From Brachybacterium equifaecis (GTDB taxonomy: Bacteria; Actinomycetota; Actinomycetes; Actinomycetales; Dermabacteraceae), in assembly GCF_023509525.1 (NCBI RefSeq), contig NZ_JAKNCJ010000010.1, positions 1-64,000 on the forward strand: a stretch of 64,000 bases of DNA, given 5' to 3'. Below the pieces are notes generated by a model, which was not told the origin of the DNA, made no database searches, and saw only the letters and a list, made by a program, of their open reading frames with translations. The position numbers were made by a program, and so were the translations under genes. Shown piece by piece: positions 1 to 8,002 of the stretch. The number at the start of each line of letters is the position of its first letter. Within the stretch, counting starts at the first letter, position 1.

Positions 1-618
1 ACCTGCTCAGGCGTGTGCCGCTTCCTCGTGTTCGTCATGATGAGACCAGTCTTCCTGCCCGCAGCAGCGAGCATCAAGACGACTCACACAACGACTGGAC
101 CTACATCACGGGGTCAGCCCACCGACAAAGATCCACGCACTCGTCGACGGGTTCGGCTGCCGTTGGTGATCGCGGTCACGCCGGGCCAGTCGGGCGACTC
201 ACCGATGCTGATGACCCTGCTCGAGCAGTTGCGAGTGACGCGCTCCTGCGGTCGGCCGCGCACGCGACCCGACGTCGTTCGCGGCGACAAGGCCTACTCT
301 TCACGCCGCAATCGCGAGCATCTGCGCAGCCGTCGGATCGTCGCCTCGATTCCGGAGCCCGCCGACCAGGCCGGGCATCGCAAGCGTCGAGGCAGCCGCG
401 GTGGCCGACCACCGAAGCTCGACGCCAGCGACTATCGCGGCCGCAACGTGATCGAGCGTCGCTTCGCGCACATGAAGCAATGGCGCGGGCTCGCTACCCG
501 CTACGACACACTCGCGATCGCCTACCGGGCCTCCGCCATCCTGCACGCAATCATCGCCTGGACAAAGCGCTTGTTGGTCATGCCGTCGCCGCAAGTGCCA
601 CCCGGCGCAACGTCGTGA
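1..618 (+). pseudogene. IS5-type transposase remnant (frameshifted, 5' truncated)
   Basis: The C-terminal part is a clear DDE transposase of the IS5 kind: GDKAYSSRRNREHLRSRRI, then GRNVIERRFAHMKQWRG with the catalytic glutamate context, then a helical end rich in Ala and Ile. The N-terminal catalytic aspartate region is not recognisable and the element enters the window already incomplete. Reading the strand, KIHALVDGFGC lies in one frame up to about base 160 and PLVIAVTPGQSGDSP continues in the next frame, so one C appears to be missing at 158-161. I infer a dead copy. No inverted repeat or target duplication was seen at its right end. Confidence 0.8.
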
Positions 619-640
619 CGTTCGCGGACCCTGTACTCAC

Positions 641-1180
641 TCACGCGCGAAGGAGCGAGTACATGTACATGTCTCGTCGCTCAGGCCCGACGCGCTCCCA
701 CGAGCGCAAGAGCCCCTCTCGAGCGAAGCCTGCCGCCTCGGCAGCTCTCCATGAACCCTCGTTCCAGGGCTCGACATACAGTTCCAGCCGTCGCATGGTT
801 GGGAGATCGAGCGCCCACGTCGACAGTAGGTCTAACGCGGTGCTGGCAAGACCACGCCGCCGGTGTCGTGGCGATATCCAGTAGCCGACGCTCGCGCGTT
901 CCCGATGCGCATCTCTGAACGTCAGGCCGATCTGTCCGACGGCGTCATGCGAGCCCGTCTCAATGATCGCGAACTGGAAGCCCTCACCCGAGGGTGCTCG
1001 ACCACGCTGGCGCTGGATGTACTCACGCGCATCTTCCGCAGTGCCCGCAGCCGGGATGGACGTGATGTGCGGGATCAACGGGTCGTCGACGACCGAGAGC
1101 ACCAGATCGACGTCGCGCTCCGCGAACTCGCGCAACGTGAGCCGTCGCCCAGCGATCGTCGGCGTCGATGTCCGCTCCAT
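641..1180 (-). CDS. GNAT family N-acetyltransferase (RimJ/RimL-like)
   Basis: A 179-residue protein of the size and layout of RimJ/RimL-type acetyltransferases, which move an acetyl group from acetyl-CoA to an amine. It starts with the family-typical GRRLTLREFAERDVD. The central sheet leads to ASVGYWISPRHRRRGLAST, the acetyl-CoA pyrophosphate-binding loop (Q/RxxGxG/A type), and it ends with the usual LYVEPWNEGSWRAAEAAGF. The substrate cannot be told. It stands alone between an IS remnant and the glycosyltransferase block. The ATG has no Shine-Dalgarno sequence, but a CATGCT box lies 6 nt before it, suggesting a leaderless message. Confidence 0.85.
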   Translation of the reverse strand: MERTSTPTIAGRRLTLREFAERDVDLVLSVVDDPLIPHITSIPAAGTAEDAREYIQRQRGRAPSGEGFQFAIIETGSHDAVGQIGLTFRDAHRERASVGYWISPRHRRRGLASTALDLLSTWALDLPTMRRLELYVEPWNEGSWRAAEAAGFAREGLLRSWERVGPERRDMYMYSLLRA

Positions 1181-1186
1181 GTGCCA

Positions 1187-1192
1187 AGCATG
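1187..1192 (-). promoter_or_regulatory. putative -10 box, leaderless GNAT transcript
   Basis: CATGCT on the minus strand, 6 nt before the ATG at 1180. It is weaker than the others of this kind because it starts with C; it is called because the spacing matches many genes in the window. No convincing -35 was identified. Confidence 0.3.
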
Positions 1193-1253
1193 TCACGGCC
1201 GAGTGGCCGCGCGTAGTCAGCCACGAACCCCGACGGACCTTGTCAGACACGCC

Positions 1254-2519
1254 CTAGTCCCTGCGGAGGCGCGCGGCACCGATCGCGCAGGCCAGGGCGC
1301 CGAGCGCGAGCGCCGCTCCCGCCCAGGCCCGAGCTCGAGCCCGGCGGCGCGGGGCGGCAGGCGCTGACCGCGCCTGCAGGAGATCCAGGATCGCCTCTGC
1401 ACCCTCGCGAGCGCTCGACTGCAGGCTGGAGTGGTCCTCGGTCCAGGAGCGCAGCGCACGCGGATCCGGGGTCCCCGCGCCCTCGATGGCCTCGGCCATG
1501 GCACGGGCGATGGCACGGGCGTCGTAGTCGGGCGCCCAGCCCAGTCCGCCCTCGCGCACGAGCTGCGTGGCAGCGCCCTGGCCGGTGTGGATGACGGGGG
1601 TGCCGCAGGCGGTCGCGGCGTAGATCTTCGTCGGCAGCGCGAAGTCGTATCCCCGCCCGGGGACCACGGAGGAGAGCGCCGCCGTCGCCGCGCGCACGTA
1701 CGCGGCGACCTCGACCGCCGGCAGCTTGCGACGGAACTCGACGCCCTGGATGCCCCGCTCGGCGACGGTGCGTGCGAACGCGTCCTTCTCCGCGCCCTCG
1801 GAGAAGAACAGGAGCCGGGCCTGCGGGTGCTCCTCGCGGAGCAGCGCGAAGGCGTCGAGGAAGATCGCCGCGCCGTGCCACTCGGAGATGGTGCCGGTGT
1901 ACACGAAGAACGGCCCCGGCTCGGCGGCCCGCGGCCCCTCGATCGTGAACGCCTCGGTGTCGATGCCGTTGCCGATCATCGCGATGGGGGCATCCATGCC
2001 GATCAGCTCGCGCACGCGCCCGGCCACCCCGGGCGAGATCGCGAGGATCAGCGATGCGCGCCGCCACACGAGGTTCTCCATCGCGCGGACCGTGCGCCGC
2101 ACGAGCAGCGGCACCCCGGGGACGGTCTCGGTGGCATCGGCCCACACGTCGGCCGCGTAGTAGACGTAGGGGACGCCGCGGATCCAGGAGGCGGCCATGA
2201 CCGCGAGGCCCGTGGTCGGCGGCGGCTCGGAGATGATCGCCTGCAGGTCGCGCGCGGCGAGGAGGCGCAGCACGACGGGGAGATCGAAGCTCATGTAGGA
2301 GACGTACCCCCGCACGTGGCCCTGCCGGTCTCGCTTCACGGGGAATCGGGAGACGTGCCGGACCCGGTCGCGGTGCCCCTCGGCGCCCGGCGCGGACGTG
2401 GTCAGCACGAGGACTTCGGCGCCGGCCTGCTCGAGAGCGATCGCCAGGGCCTCCTGCCGGAAGGCTGCAGGAGTGGGCTCAGGAGCGAAGAGCCTGGTCG
2501 CGAGGGCCAGAGTGGGCAT
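1254..2519 (-). CDS. Glycosyltransferase family 4 (WbuB-like) with C-terminal membrane tail
   Basis: A 421-residue GT-B glycosyltransferase that would move a sugar from a nucleotide donor onto a surface-glycan intermediate. The N-terminal domain opens with PTLALATRLFAPEPTPAAFR, as in WbuB-type GT4 enzymes. The C-terminal donor-binding domain carries FFVYTGTISEWHG and DFALPTKIYAATACGTPVI, the usual Glu/Lys-containing nucleotide-sugar site. The last 30 residues are a hydrophobic Ala-rich stretch ending in RLRRD, which could anchor it to the membrane. An in-frame ATG 36 codons upstream was rejected: the family N-terminus begins here and a TACCGT box sits 6 nt before this ATG. It is divergent from the fused glycosyltransferase. 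Confidence 0.85.
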   Translation of the reverse strand: MPTLALATRLFAPEPTPAAFRQEALAIALEQAGAEVLVLTTSAPGAEGHRDRVRHVSRFPVKRDRQGHVRGYVSYMSFDLPVVLRLLAARDLQAIISEPPPTTGLAVMAASWIRGVPYVYYAADVWADATETVPGVPLLVRRTVRAMENLVWRRASLILAISPGVAGRVRELIGMDAPIAMIGNGIDTEAFTIEGPRAAEPGPFFVYTGTISEWHGAAIFLDAFALLREEHPQARLLFFSEGAEKDAFARTVAERGIQGVEFRRKLPAVEVAAYVRAATAALSSVVPGRGYDFALPTKIYAATACGTPVIHTGQGAATQLVREGGLGWAPDYDARAIARAMAEAIEGAGTPDPRALRSWTEDHSSLQSSAREGAEAILDLLQARSAPAAPRRRARARAWAGAALALGALACAIGAARLRRD

Positions 2520-2525
2520 CGCGCC

Positions 2526-2531
2526 ACGGTA
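2526..2531 (-). promoter_or_regulatory. putative -10 box, leaderless GT4 transcript
   Basis: TACCGT on the minus strand, 6 nt before the ATG at 2519. This supports the shorter start for the gene and a leaderless message. Confidence 0.4.
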
Positions 2532-2607
2532 GCACGCAGGGCCCCTCGCGGACCTGGCACGGACGCCCCTCACGGACCTCGCCGGGAAGGCCCCGGAGCG
2601 CGGGGAT

Positions 2608-2641
2608 GCGCACGGTGTCACGCGCACGGTGTCACGCGCAC
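2608..2641. repeat. short tandem repeat, 14-bp unit, 2.4 copies
   Basis: The unit GCGCACGGTGTCAC occurs at 2608-2621 and 2622-2635, followed by a partial third copy (2636-2641). It lies between two divergent glycosyltransferase genes, upstream of the -10 box of the fused gene. It could be a protein-binding site or a slippage product. Confidence 0.7.
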
Positions 2642-2670
2642 GCTGCCGGGCTGCTCCCGCGTGCGGCCCG

Positions 2671-2676
2671 TAGTAT
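2671..2676 (+). promoter_or_regulatory. putative -10 box, leaderless fused-GT transcript
   Basis: TAGTAT, a good actinobacterial -10, ends 7 nt before the ATG at 2684. No ribosome-binding site is present, so translation from the 5' end of the message is likely. Confidence 0.5.
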
Positions 2677-2683
2677 CCCGTGC

Positions 2684-5482
2684 ATGCCTGACGCCCCCTT
2701 CGACCTGCCGGAGACGGCCCTCTCGACCTCAGGGGCCGAGGGCCGCCCGCACGTGCTGGTGCTGTGCTTCTCGCCGCTGGCGCGCGATGCGCGCGTGCTG
2801 CGCCAGATCGATGCGCTCCTGCCCCGCTACGAGGTCACGACCTGCGGGTACGGCCCCGCCCCGCGCGCCGGCGCCGCGCATGTGCGCCTGCCCGACGGCC
2901 TCACCGCGTGGAAGCTCGACCGTCCGGCCGTCATGCTGCGCCGCTTCGCGCGCGCCTACTGGCGCCAGGAGTCCGTGCGCGCCGCCGCTGAGGCGCTGCG
3001 CGGCCGGCAGTTCGATCTGATCCTCGCCGACGACGTGGAGACCGTGCCGCTCGCGCTGTCCCTGCGCCCGCGCTTCGGCGTGCACGCCGATCTGCATGAG
3101 TACTCGCCGCTGCTCAAGGAGAACCTGCCGCAATGGCGGCTGTTCGTCGCCCCGTACATGGACTGGATCTGCCGCACCGCCGTCGCCCGCGCCGACGCGG
3201 TGACCACCGTCGCCGCAGGGATCGCCGAGGAGTACGAGCGCCGCTTCGGGTTCGACTGCAGGGTGATCACCAACGCCGCCCCGTTCCGGGAGGGCTCCCC
3301 CACCGCCCCCGCCTCGCCGCTGCGACTGGTGCACTCCGGGGCGGCGATGCCCGATCGCGAGCTCGAGGTGATGATCGACGCCGTGCAGCTGCGCCTGGAT
3401 GCGGGCCAGGACCTGCAGTTCGACCTCTACCTCACCCCCAACACCCCGGACTACGTGGCCGCCCTGCGCCGCCGCTGCGCGGGCAGCGGCGGCCGGATCC
3501 GGGTGCTCGATCCCGTTCCCCACGCCGAGCTCGCGGAGGTCCTCGCCGGGTATGACGTCGGCCTGTTCGCCTGCCCCACGACCACGTTCAGCCTGCGCCA
3601 CGCGCTGCCGAACAAGTTCTTCGACTACATCCAGGCGCGGCTCGCGATCGTCATCTCCCCCTCGGTGGAGATGGAGCGCCTGCTCGCTGCTCACGACCTC
3701 GGCGTGGTGAGCGAGGCGATGGACGCGGGCAGCTTCGCTGCCGCGCTCGCCCTCCTCACCCCCGAGCGCGTGCTGCGCCACAAGCGCGCGGCCGACGCCG
3801 CCGCGCCGCTGCTGAGCGCTGAGCACGAGACGCCGAAGCTCCTGGAATCCCTGCGCCGCATCGAGGAGCGGGCCCGGACGCACAGCCCCGCACGCGCCCC
3901 TCTCGGCCGCGCAGCCGCGCTGCGCGCACGGTCGCGGGACCTGCCCCCGCTGCGCCGCTGGCCCGCGATCGCTCAGGGCCTCCTCCTGCGCTCCCTTCCG
4001 CTCGACGTCCCGCTCGCCCGCGGCGCTGCGCGCGCAGCGCGGCGGGCGCCCGGGTCCCTCGGGGCGCGCGCCGCTTTCGCACTCGCCCATGCGCCCCTCG
4101 CAGCCGGTGAGGGGGCGCCGCTCGAGGTCGCCGCGGCCGTACGGCAGATCCTGCGCGCGGCCGATGCGCAGCTGCGCCGGGGGCGGGACGGATCGGCCGC
4201 GGAGCTGTTCGACCTCGCGCTGCAGCTCGCCTTCCATCCGAGCCTGCAGTCCGGCGCCGGTGCTCCGCCGCTCGCCTCGGATCCAGGGGCCTTCCTCGCC
4301 CCTTTCGAGCGCAGCACCGTCGGCCGCCTCATGATCGAGCGCCCCGACCCGGAGCTCTCCGCTCAGCCTGCCCCGCCCGATCCCTCGCGCCCCCGGCGGA
4401 TCCTCGTGCTCTCGCACGACTCCTGGACCTTCGTGCGGCGCGTCCAGGAGGGCCTCGAGTCGCGCACGGCAGAGGCGGGGGGCCGCCGTGCCGAGTGGCG
4501 GACCTTCGATGTGACCTCCCTGCCGCCCGCGCAGCGGCCCTCCCACCGGGCGATCGCCGGGATGCGGATGGCCTTCTCCCGCCGCGGCCTTCTCGCCCCG
4601 GTGCCCTCCGCGCTCGCGGAGCAGCTCGAATGGGCCGACGTGGTCCTCATCGAGTGGGGCACCTACCCGCTCGCGTGGTTCTCCCTGCTCGACACCGCGC
4701 GCTTCGGCATCGAGACCATCGCCCGTCTGCACCGCTTCGAGGCGTTCACCCCCTACCCGATGCTGACCGCGTTCTCGCGCATCGACAGACTGCGCTTCGT
4801 CTCCCCCGCGGTCCGCGCCCAGGTCGAGCGGATGGCCCCGCGCCTGGCCCAGTGCGCCGACGTCGATGTCATCCGCAACGTCCACGACCTCTCGGCATTC
4901 GCTCCGGCGAAGGATGCCGACTCGCCGTTCACGATCGTGCAGATCGGCTGGGCGCCTCCGGTGAAGGACGCCCTGTTCGCGCTCGATGTCCTTGCGCGGC
5001 TGCGCGCGCAGGATCCTCGCTACCGCCTCCTGCTGCTGGGAGCGGAGCTGCCGGCGGTCCCCGAGACGCGGCATCGCGACTGGGCCGCCCAGGTGCGCGC
5101 TGGGCTCGATCAGGCTGGTGCGGGAGCGGAGGTCCTGGGCTTCCGCGACGACGTCCCGCAGATCCTGGCCCGGGCCGGGTTCGTGCTGTCGTCCTCGCGC
5201 CATGAGGGCACGCACGAATCGGTCGCCGAGGGCGCGGCCGCGGGCTGCGTGCCGGTGGTGCGCGACTGGCCGGACGCCTCCGCGTGGGGCGGCGCGGCGA
5301 CGATCTATCCTGCGCAGTGGATCGTGGAGGATGCCGAGGAAGCCGCGCAGCGGATCCTCGCCCACCGCGACCCGGAGGCCCTCGAGGCGGCCGGGGCGGC
5401 AGCGCGCGAGTGGATGCGCGCGGCGCGCGATCCGGACGAGATCGCGCGCGAGTACGAGCGGCTCCTCGGCCTGCGCGACTGA
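2684..5482 (+). CDS. Double-domain glycosyltransferase (two GT-B modules)
   Basis: A 932-residue cytosolic protein with two glycosyltransferase modules. Residues about 20-400 match the product of the gene at 6850: VLCFSPLARDARVLRQID, VTTCGYGPAP, GVHADLHEYSPL, NKFFDYIQARLAIVISP. Residues about 400-565 are an Ala/Arg-rich helical linker. Residues about 570-932 begin RRILVLSHDSWTFVRRVQEGL and hold a GT4-type donor site, SSSRHEGTHESVAEGAAAG, with the E-x7-E spacing. A single chain with two transferases could add two consecutive sugars. The start is set by TAGTAT 7 nt upstream and by alignment to the paralogue; an earlier in-frame GTG adds only low-complexity sequence. Donors and acceptor are unknown. 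Confidence 0.82.
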   Translation: MPDAPFDLPETALSTSGAEGRPHVLVLCFSPLARDARVLRQIDALLPRYEVTTCGYGPAPRAGAAHVRLPDGLTAWKLDRPAVMLRRFARAYWRQESVRAAAEALRGRQFDLILADDVETVPLALSLRPRFGVHADLHEYSPLLKENLPQWRLFVAPYMDWICRTAVARADAVTTVAAGIAEEYERRFGFDCRVITNAAPFREGSPTAPASPLRLVHSGAAMPDRELEVMIDAVQLRLDAGQDLQFDLYLTPNTPDYVAALRRRCAGSGGRIRVLDPVPHAELAEVLAGYDVGLFACPTTTFSLRHALPNKFFDYIQARLAIVISPSVEMERLLAAHDLGVVSEAMDAGSFAAALALLTPERVLRHKRAADAAAPLLSAEHETPKLLESLRRIEERARTHSPARAPLGRAAALRARSRDLPPLRRWPAIAQGLLLRSLPLDVPLARGAARAARRAPGSLGARAAFALAHAPLAAGEGAPLEVAAAVRQILRAADAQLRRGRDGSAAELFDLALQLAFHPSLQSGAGAPPLASDPGAFLAPFERSTVGRLMIERPDPELSAQPAPPDPSRPRRILVLSHDSWTFVRRVQEGLESRTAEAGGRRAEWRTFDVTSLPPAQRPSHRAIAGMRMAFSRRGLLAPVPSALAEQLEWADVVLIEWGTYPLAWFSLLDTARFGIETIARLHRFEAFTPYPMLTAFSRIDRLRFVSPAVRAQVERMAPRLAQCADVDVIRNVHDLSAFAPAKDADSPFTIVQIGWAPPVKDALFALDVLARLRAQDPRYRLLLLGAELPAVPETRHRDWAAQVRAGLDQAGAGAEVLGFRDDVPQILARAGFVLSSSRHEGTHESVAEGAAAGCVPVVRDWPDASAWGGAATIYPAQWIVEDAEEAAQRILAHRDPEALEAAGAAAREWMRAARDPDEIAREYERLLGLRD

Positions 5483-5543
5483 GAAGGCTGGCACTCCGCG
5501 CCCTCCCGCACCGCGAGGCGGGGCCTCCGGCGACCGGGCGGCC

Positions 5544-6725
5544 TCAGGCCTGCGCGCGGGCGCGGGCTCTGGTCAGCGCGCGGCCGGCGAGGTGCTGGCG
5601 CAGGGGCGACTGGGCGGTGAGGCTCTCCCACGGCCTGAGCGTGATCACCTTCGAGAGGCGGGGGCCGCTCCAGAGGCGGCGCACGAGGGTGCGCAGAGCG
5701 CTCGCGTCTCCCGACTGGGCCAGGCGCAGCACGCGCGCCTCGCTCAGCGCGAGGCCGCGGGGCAGACGCCCGTGCAGGGCCCGCAGGTCGGCGAGCGCGG
5801 TGCGCAGGAATCGCGCATCGGCCACTGTGTACGCATCGGGGTGGCCCTCCTCTATCCCCGCCCCCGTGCGGCGCACGATCGCGGGGATGACCTGGGCGCG
5901 CAGCAGCTTGACCAGGATCGCCTCGCGCTGCGCCGTGCCGAGCACGGCGATCCAGGGCTGGGCGAGCAGCGGGCGCAGGAATGCGAGCTCGCGCTCCAGG
6001 GGGCCGACGAGAGCCGTCTGACGGGAGGCGCCCATGTCATCGGTGACCCGGTACGCGGGGGCGCCTGGGCACTGGGCGAGCCGCATCCCGGGCGCGAACC
6101 ACAGTCGCAGGGCCGGCTCGATGTCCTCGCCGTTGCCGAGGCCGCCCTCGGTGTAGCGGAACCCGATCCGTTCCAGCGTCTCGCGCCGCAGGAGCCCCAG
6201 CGGCGCGGTGCGGTGCGCGAGCCCGTCGGCCACGGGGTCCAGGAGATCGGGAGCGTGCGGCCGCGCGAGCGGAGTCGCGACGAGGCCGCGGTCCGTGCGG
6301 ATCGGGGCGAGCACGGCGTCGGCCCGCAGCTCGAGGGCGCGCGCGTACCAGGCGTCCAGCGCCCCGGGCTCGAGGATGTCGTCCGAGCCGACGGTCGTCA
6401 CGAACTCCGCCCGTGAGCTGTCGATGCCCCGGTTGAAGGGGCCGGCCGGGGAGGGGATCTGATCGGCGAGCTCGAGCAGTCTCACCCGAGGATCCAGGGC
6501 CCCCGCGCTCTCCAGCGCCTCACGGATCCGGGCGGCCGGGAGGTTGTGGCAGACGACGCTCACCTGGAGACGGGGACCGCTCGGCCCCCCAGCTGCGAGG
6601 GCCGAGGCGACGGAGCGGGCGATCGGCCGGGCCGGATCATGGACGGCGATGATGACGTCGACATCCGCGCTCTCGGCTGCTGCCGGTTGCGCCGCGGCGG
6701 GTTCAGGGAGGAGGGGCCGGGCCAT
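5544..6725 (-). CDS. Glycosyltransferase family 2
   Basis: A 393-residue GT-A fold transferase. VDVIIAVHDPARPIARSV is the nucleotide-binding strand; EFVTTVGSDDILEPGALD holds the DxD-type metal site (SDD), and GNGEDIEPALRL provides the likely catalytic acidic pair. The last 150 residues are mostly helical, with no membrane segment. It is a clear paralogue of the gene at 11124, sharing SPAGPFNRG-like, GSDDILEP-like and APLGLLRRE-like blocks. It has its own promoter (TAGGCT 6 nt before the ATG) and converges with the fused glycosyltransferase. Its role in the surface polysaccharide is inferred from the neighbourhood. Confidence 0.84.
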   Translation of the reverse strand: MARPLLPEPAAAQPAAAESADVDVIIAVHDPARPIARSVASALAAGGPSGPRLQVSVVCHNLPAARIREALESAGALDPRVRLLELADQIPSPAGPFNRGIDSSRAEFVTTVGSDDILEPGALDAWYARALELRADAVLAPIRTDRGLVATPLARPHAPDLLDPVADGLAHRTAPLGLLRRETLERIGFRYTEGGLGNGEDIEPALRLWFAPGMRLAQCPGAPAYRVTDDMGASRQTALVGPLERELAFLRPLLAQPWIAVLGTAQREAILVKLLRAQVIPAIVRRTGAGIEEGHPDAYTVADARFLRTALADLRALHGRLPRGLALSEARVLRLAQSGDASALRTLVRRLWSGPRLSKVITLRPWESLTAQSPLRQHLAGRALTRARARAQA

Positions 6726-6731
6726 GCGCCC

Positions 6732-6737
6732 AGCCTA
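6732..6737 (-). promoter_or_regulatory. putative -10 box, leaderless GT2 transcript
   Basis: TAGGCT on the minus strand, 6 nt from the ATG at 6725, with no Shine-Dalgarno sequence between. Confidence 0.45.
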
Positions 6738-6777
6738 GGGCAGGGGGTGCCGTCGGGACGCTCCCGGGGCACGGCAT

Positions 6778-6817
6778 CGGGATGCCCGGAGCGGCCCGCG
6801 GCGGGATGCCCGGAGCG
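6778..6817. repeat. direct repeat, 16-bp unit, period 24
   Basis: CGGGATGCCCGGAGCG occurs at 6778-6793 and again at 6802-6817 in the divergent gap between the GT2 gene and the next GT4-like gene. It sits upstream of the -10 of the gene at 6850 and may be a regulator site, or simply GC-rich slippage. Confidence 0.65.
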
Positions 6818-6837
6818 TCCCGCCGAGCGGCCCTTGG

Positions 6838-6843
6838 TAACAT
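6838..6843 (+). promoter_or_regulatory. putative -10 box, leaderless GT transcript
   Basis: TAACAT, 6 nt before the ATG at 6850; no ribosome-binding site is present. Confidence 0.45.
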
Positions 6844-6849
6844 CCCGGC

Positions 6850-7980
6850 ATGCCCCGACCCTCCCTGCTGATCCTGTCGTTCTCGCCGATCGTGGGGGAT
6901 GCCCGGGTCCTCAAGCAGGTCGAGCTCTTCCGCCGCGACTACCGGGTCACGACCTGCGGCTACGGTCCGGCTCCCGAGGGGGTCGAGCACCACGTCCGGA
7001 TTCCGGATGACGTGACGAGCTGGGTCTGGGAGCCGAAGCTCGTCATCACCCATGCCCATCCCGCGACCTACTGGTGGAACCCGGCGATCCGCTGGGCCCG
7101 CGCGCACCTGGGCCGCGGCGAGTTCGACGTCATCCTGGCCAATGACGTCGAGGGCTCCGGGGTCGCGAGCGCCCTGCGGCCTCGCCGCGGATTCCATGCG
7201 GATCTGCACGAGTTCTCCTCCCGTCTGAACGAGCAGGATGCGGGCTGGAACCGCCACATCCGGCCCCTGTTCGAATGGATGGTCCGCCGGCATGTGCGCC
7301 GCGCCGCGAGCGTCACCACGATCGGCCCGGCCATCGCCGCCGAGTACGAGCGACAGTTCGGCCTGCGCGATGTGCGCGTGGTCCCCAACGCCGCCCCGTT
7401 CGAGCCGCACCTCGCCCCGCAGAGCGTCGGCGAGACCATCCGCCTGGTCCACTCCGGGGCCGCGCGCCGGGAGAGGGCGCTCGAGCAGCACATCGACGCC
7501 GTCGCCGAGGCCGGCGCGGGCTTCACCCTGGACCTCTACCTCACGCAGAACACGACGCCGTACTTCGAGGAGCTCCGGGCGCGCGCCGCCCGCACGGCGA
7601 ACGTGCGGATCCTGGATCCGGTGCCCTATTCCGACCTGGTCCGCACTCTCAACGGCTACGACGTCGGCCTGTTCTCGCTGCCGCCGATCACTTTCAACAC
7701 CCGCTGGGTGCTCCCGAACAAGTTCTTCGACTTCGTGCAGGCGCGCATCGGACAGGTCATCGGGCCCTCCCCCGAGATGGTCGACGTGATGGCGCCCTGG
7801 GGATTCGGCGTGGTCGCCGAGGACTTCAGCACCGAAGCGCTCGCGCGCGCGGTCGCCTCCCTCACGCCCGAGATCGTCGCCGAGCAGAAGCGGCGCGCGG
7901 ATGCAGCAGCGCGCCCGCTCTCGGCGGAGTCCGTAGTGCAGGTGTGGAAGGACGCGGTCGACGCGATCGCAGGGGTCTGA
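6850..7980 (+). CDS. GT4-like glycosyltransferase, paralogue of the fused enzyme's first module
   Basis: A 376-residue GT-B protein: PSLLILSFSPIVGDARVLKQ at the start, TTCGYGPAPEGVEHHVRIPD, GFHADLHEFSSRLNEQDAGW, then PNAAPFEPH and IRLVHSGAARRERALEQH entering the C-terminal donor domain, and NKFFDFVQARIGQVIGPSPEM as the sugar-nucleotide site. These blocks line up one for one with the N-terminal module of the gene at 2684, so one arose by duplication. It is monocistronic, leaderless, and converges on the ABC exporter. Its substrate cannot be read from sequence. Confidence 0.83.
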   Translation: MPRPSLLILSFSPIVGDARVLKQVELFRRDYRVTTCGYGPAPEGVEHHVRIPDDVTSWVWEPKLVITHAHPATYWWNPAIRWARAHLGRGEFDVILANDVEGSGVASALRPRRGFHADLHEFSSRLNEQDAGWNRHIRPLFEWMVRRHVRRAASVTTIGPAIAAEYERQFGLRDVRVVPNAAPFEPHLAPQSVGETIRLVHSGAARRERALEQHIDAVAEAGAGFTLDLYLTQNTTPYFEELRARAARTANVRILDPVPYSDLVRTLNGYDVGLFSLPPITFNTRWVLPNKFFDFVQARIGQVIGPSPEMVDVMAPWGFGVVAEDFSTEALARAVASLTPEIVAEQKRRADAAARPLSAESVVQVWKDAVDAIAGV

Positions 7981-7996
7981 GATCGCGGGGGTCTGA
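7965..7996. repeat. tandem duplication of the gene's last 16 bp
   Basis: GATCGCAGGGGTCTGA, the final codons and stop of the glycosyltransferase gene, is repeated directly as GATCGCGGGGGTCTGA at 7981-7996 with one mismatch. The second copy is non-coding and looks like recent slippage. Confidence 0.75.
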
Positions 7997-8002
7997 GGGC
8001 TC

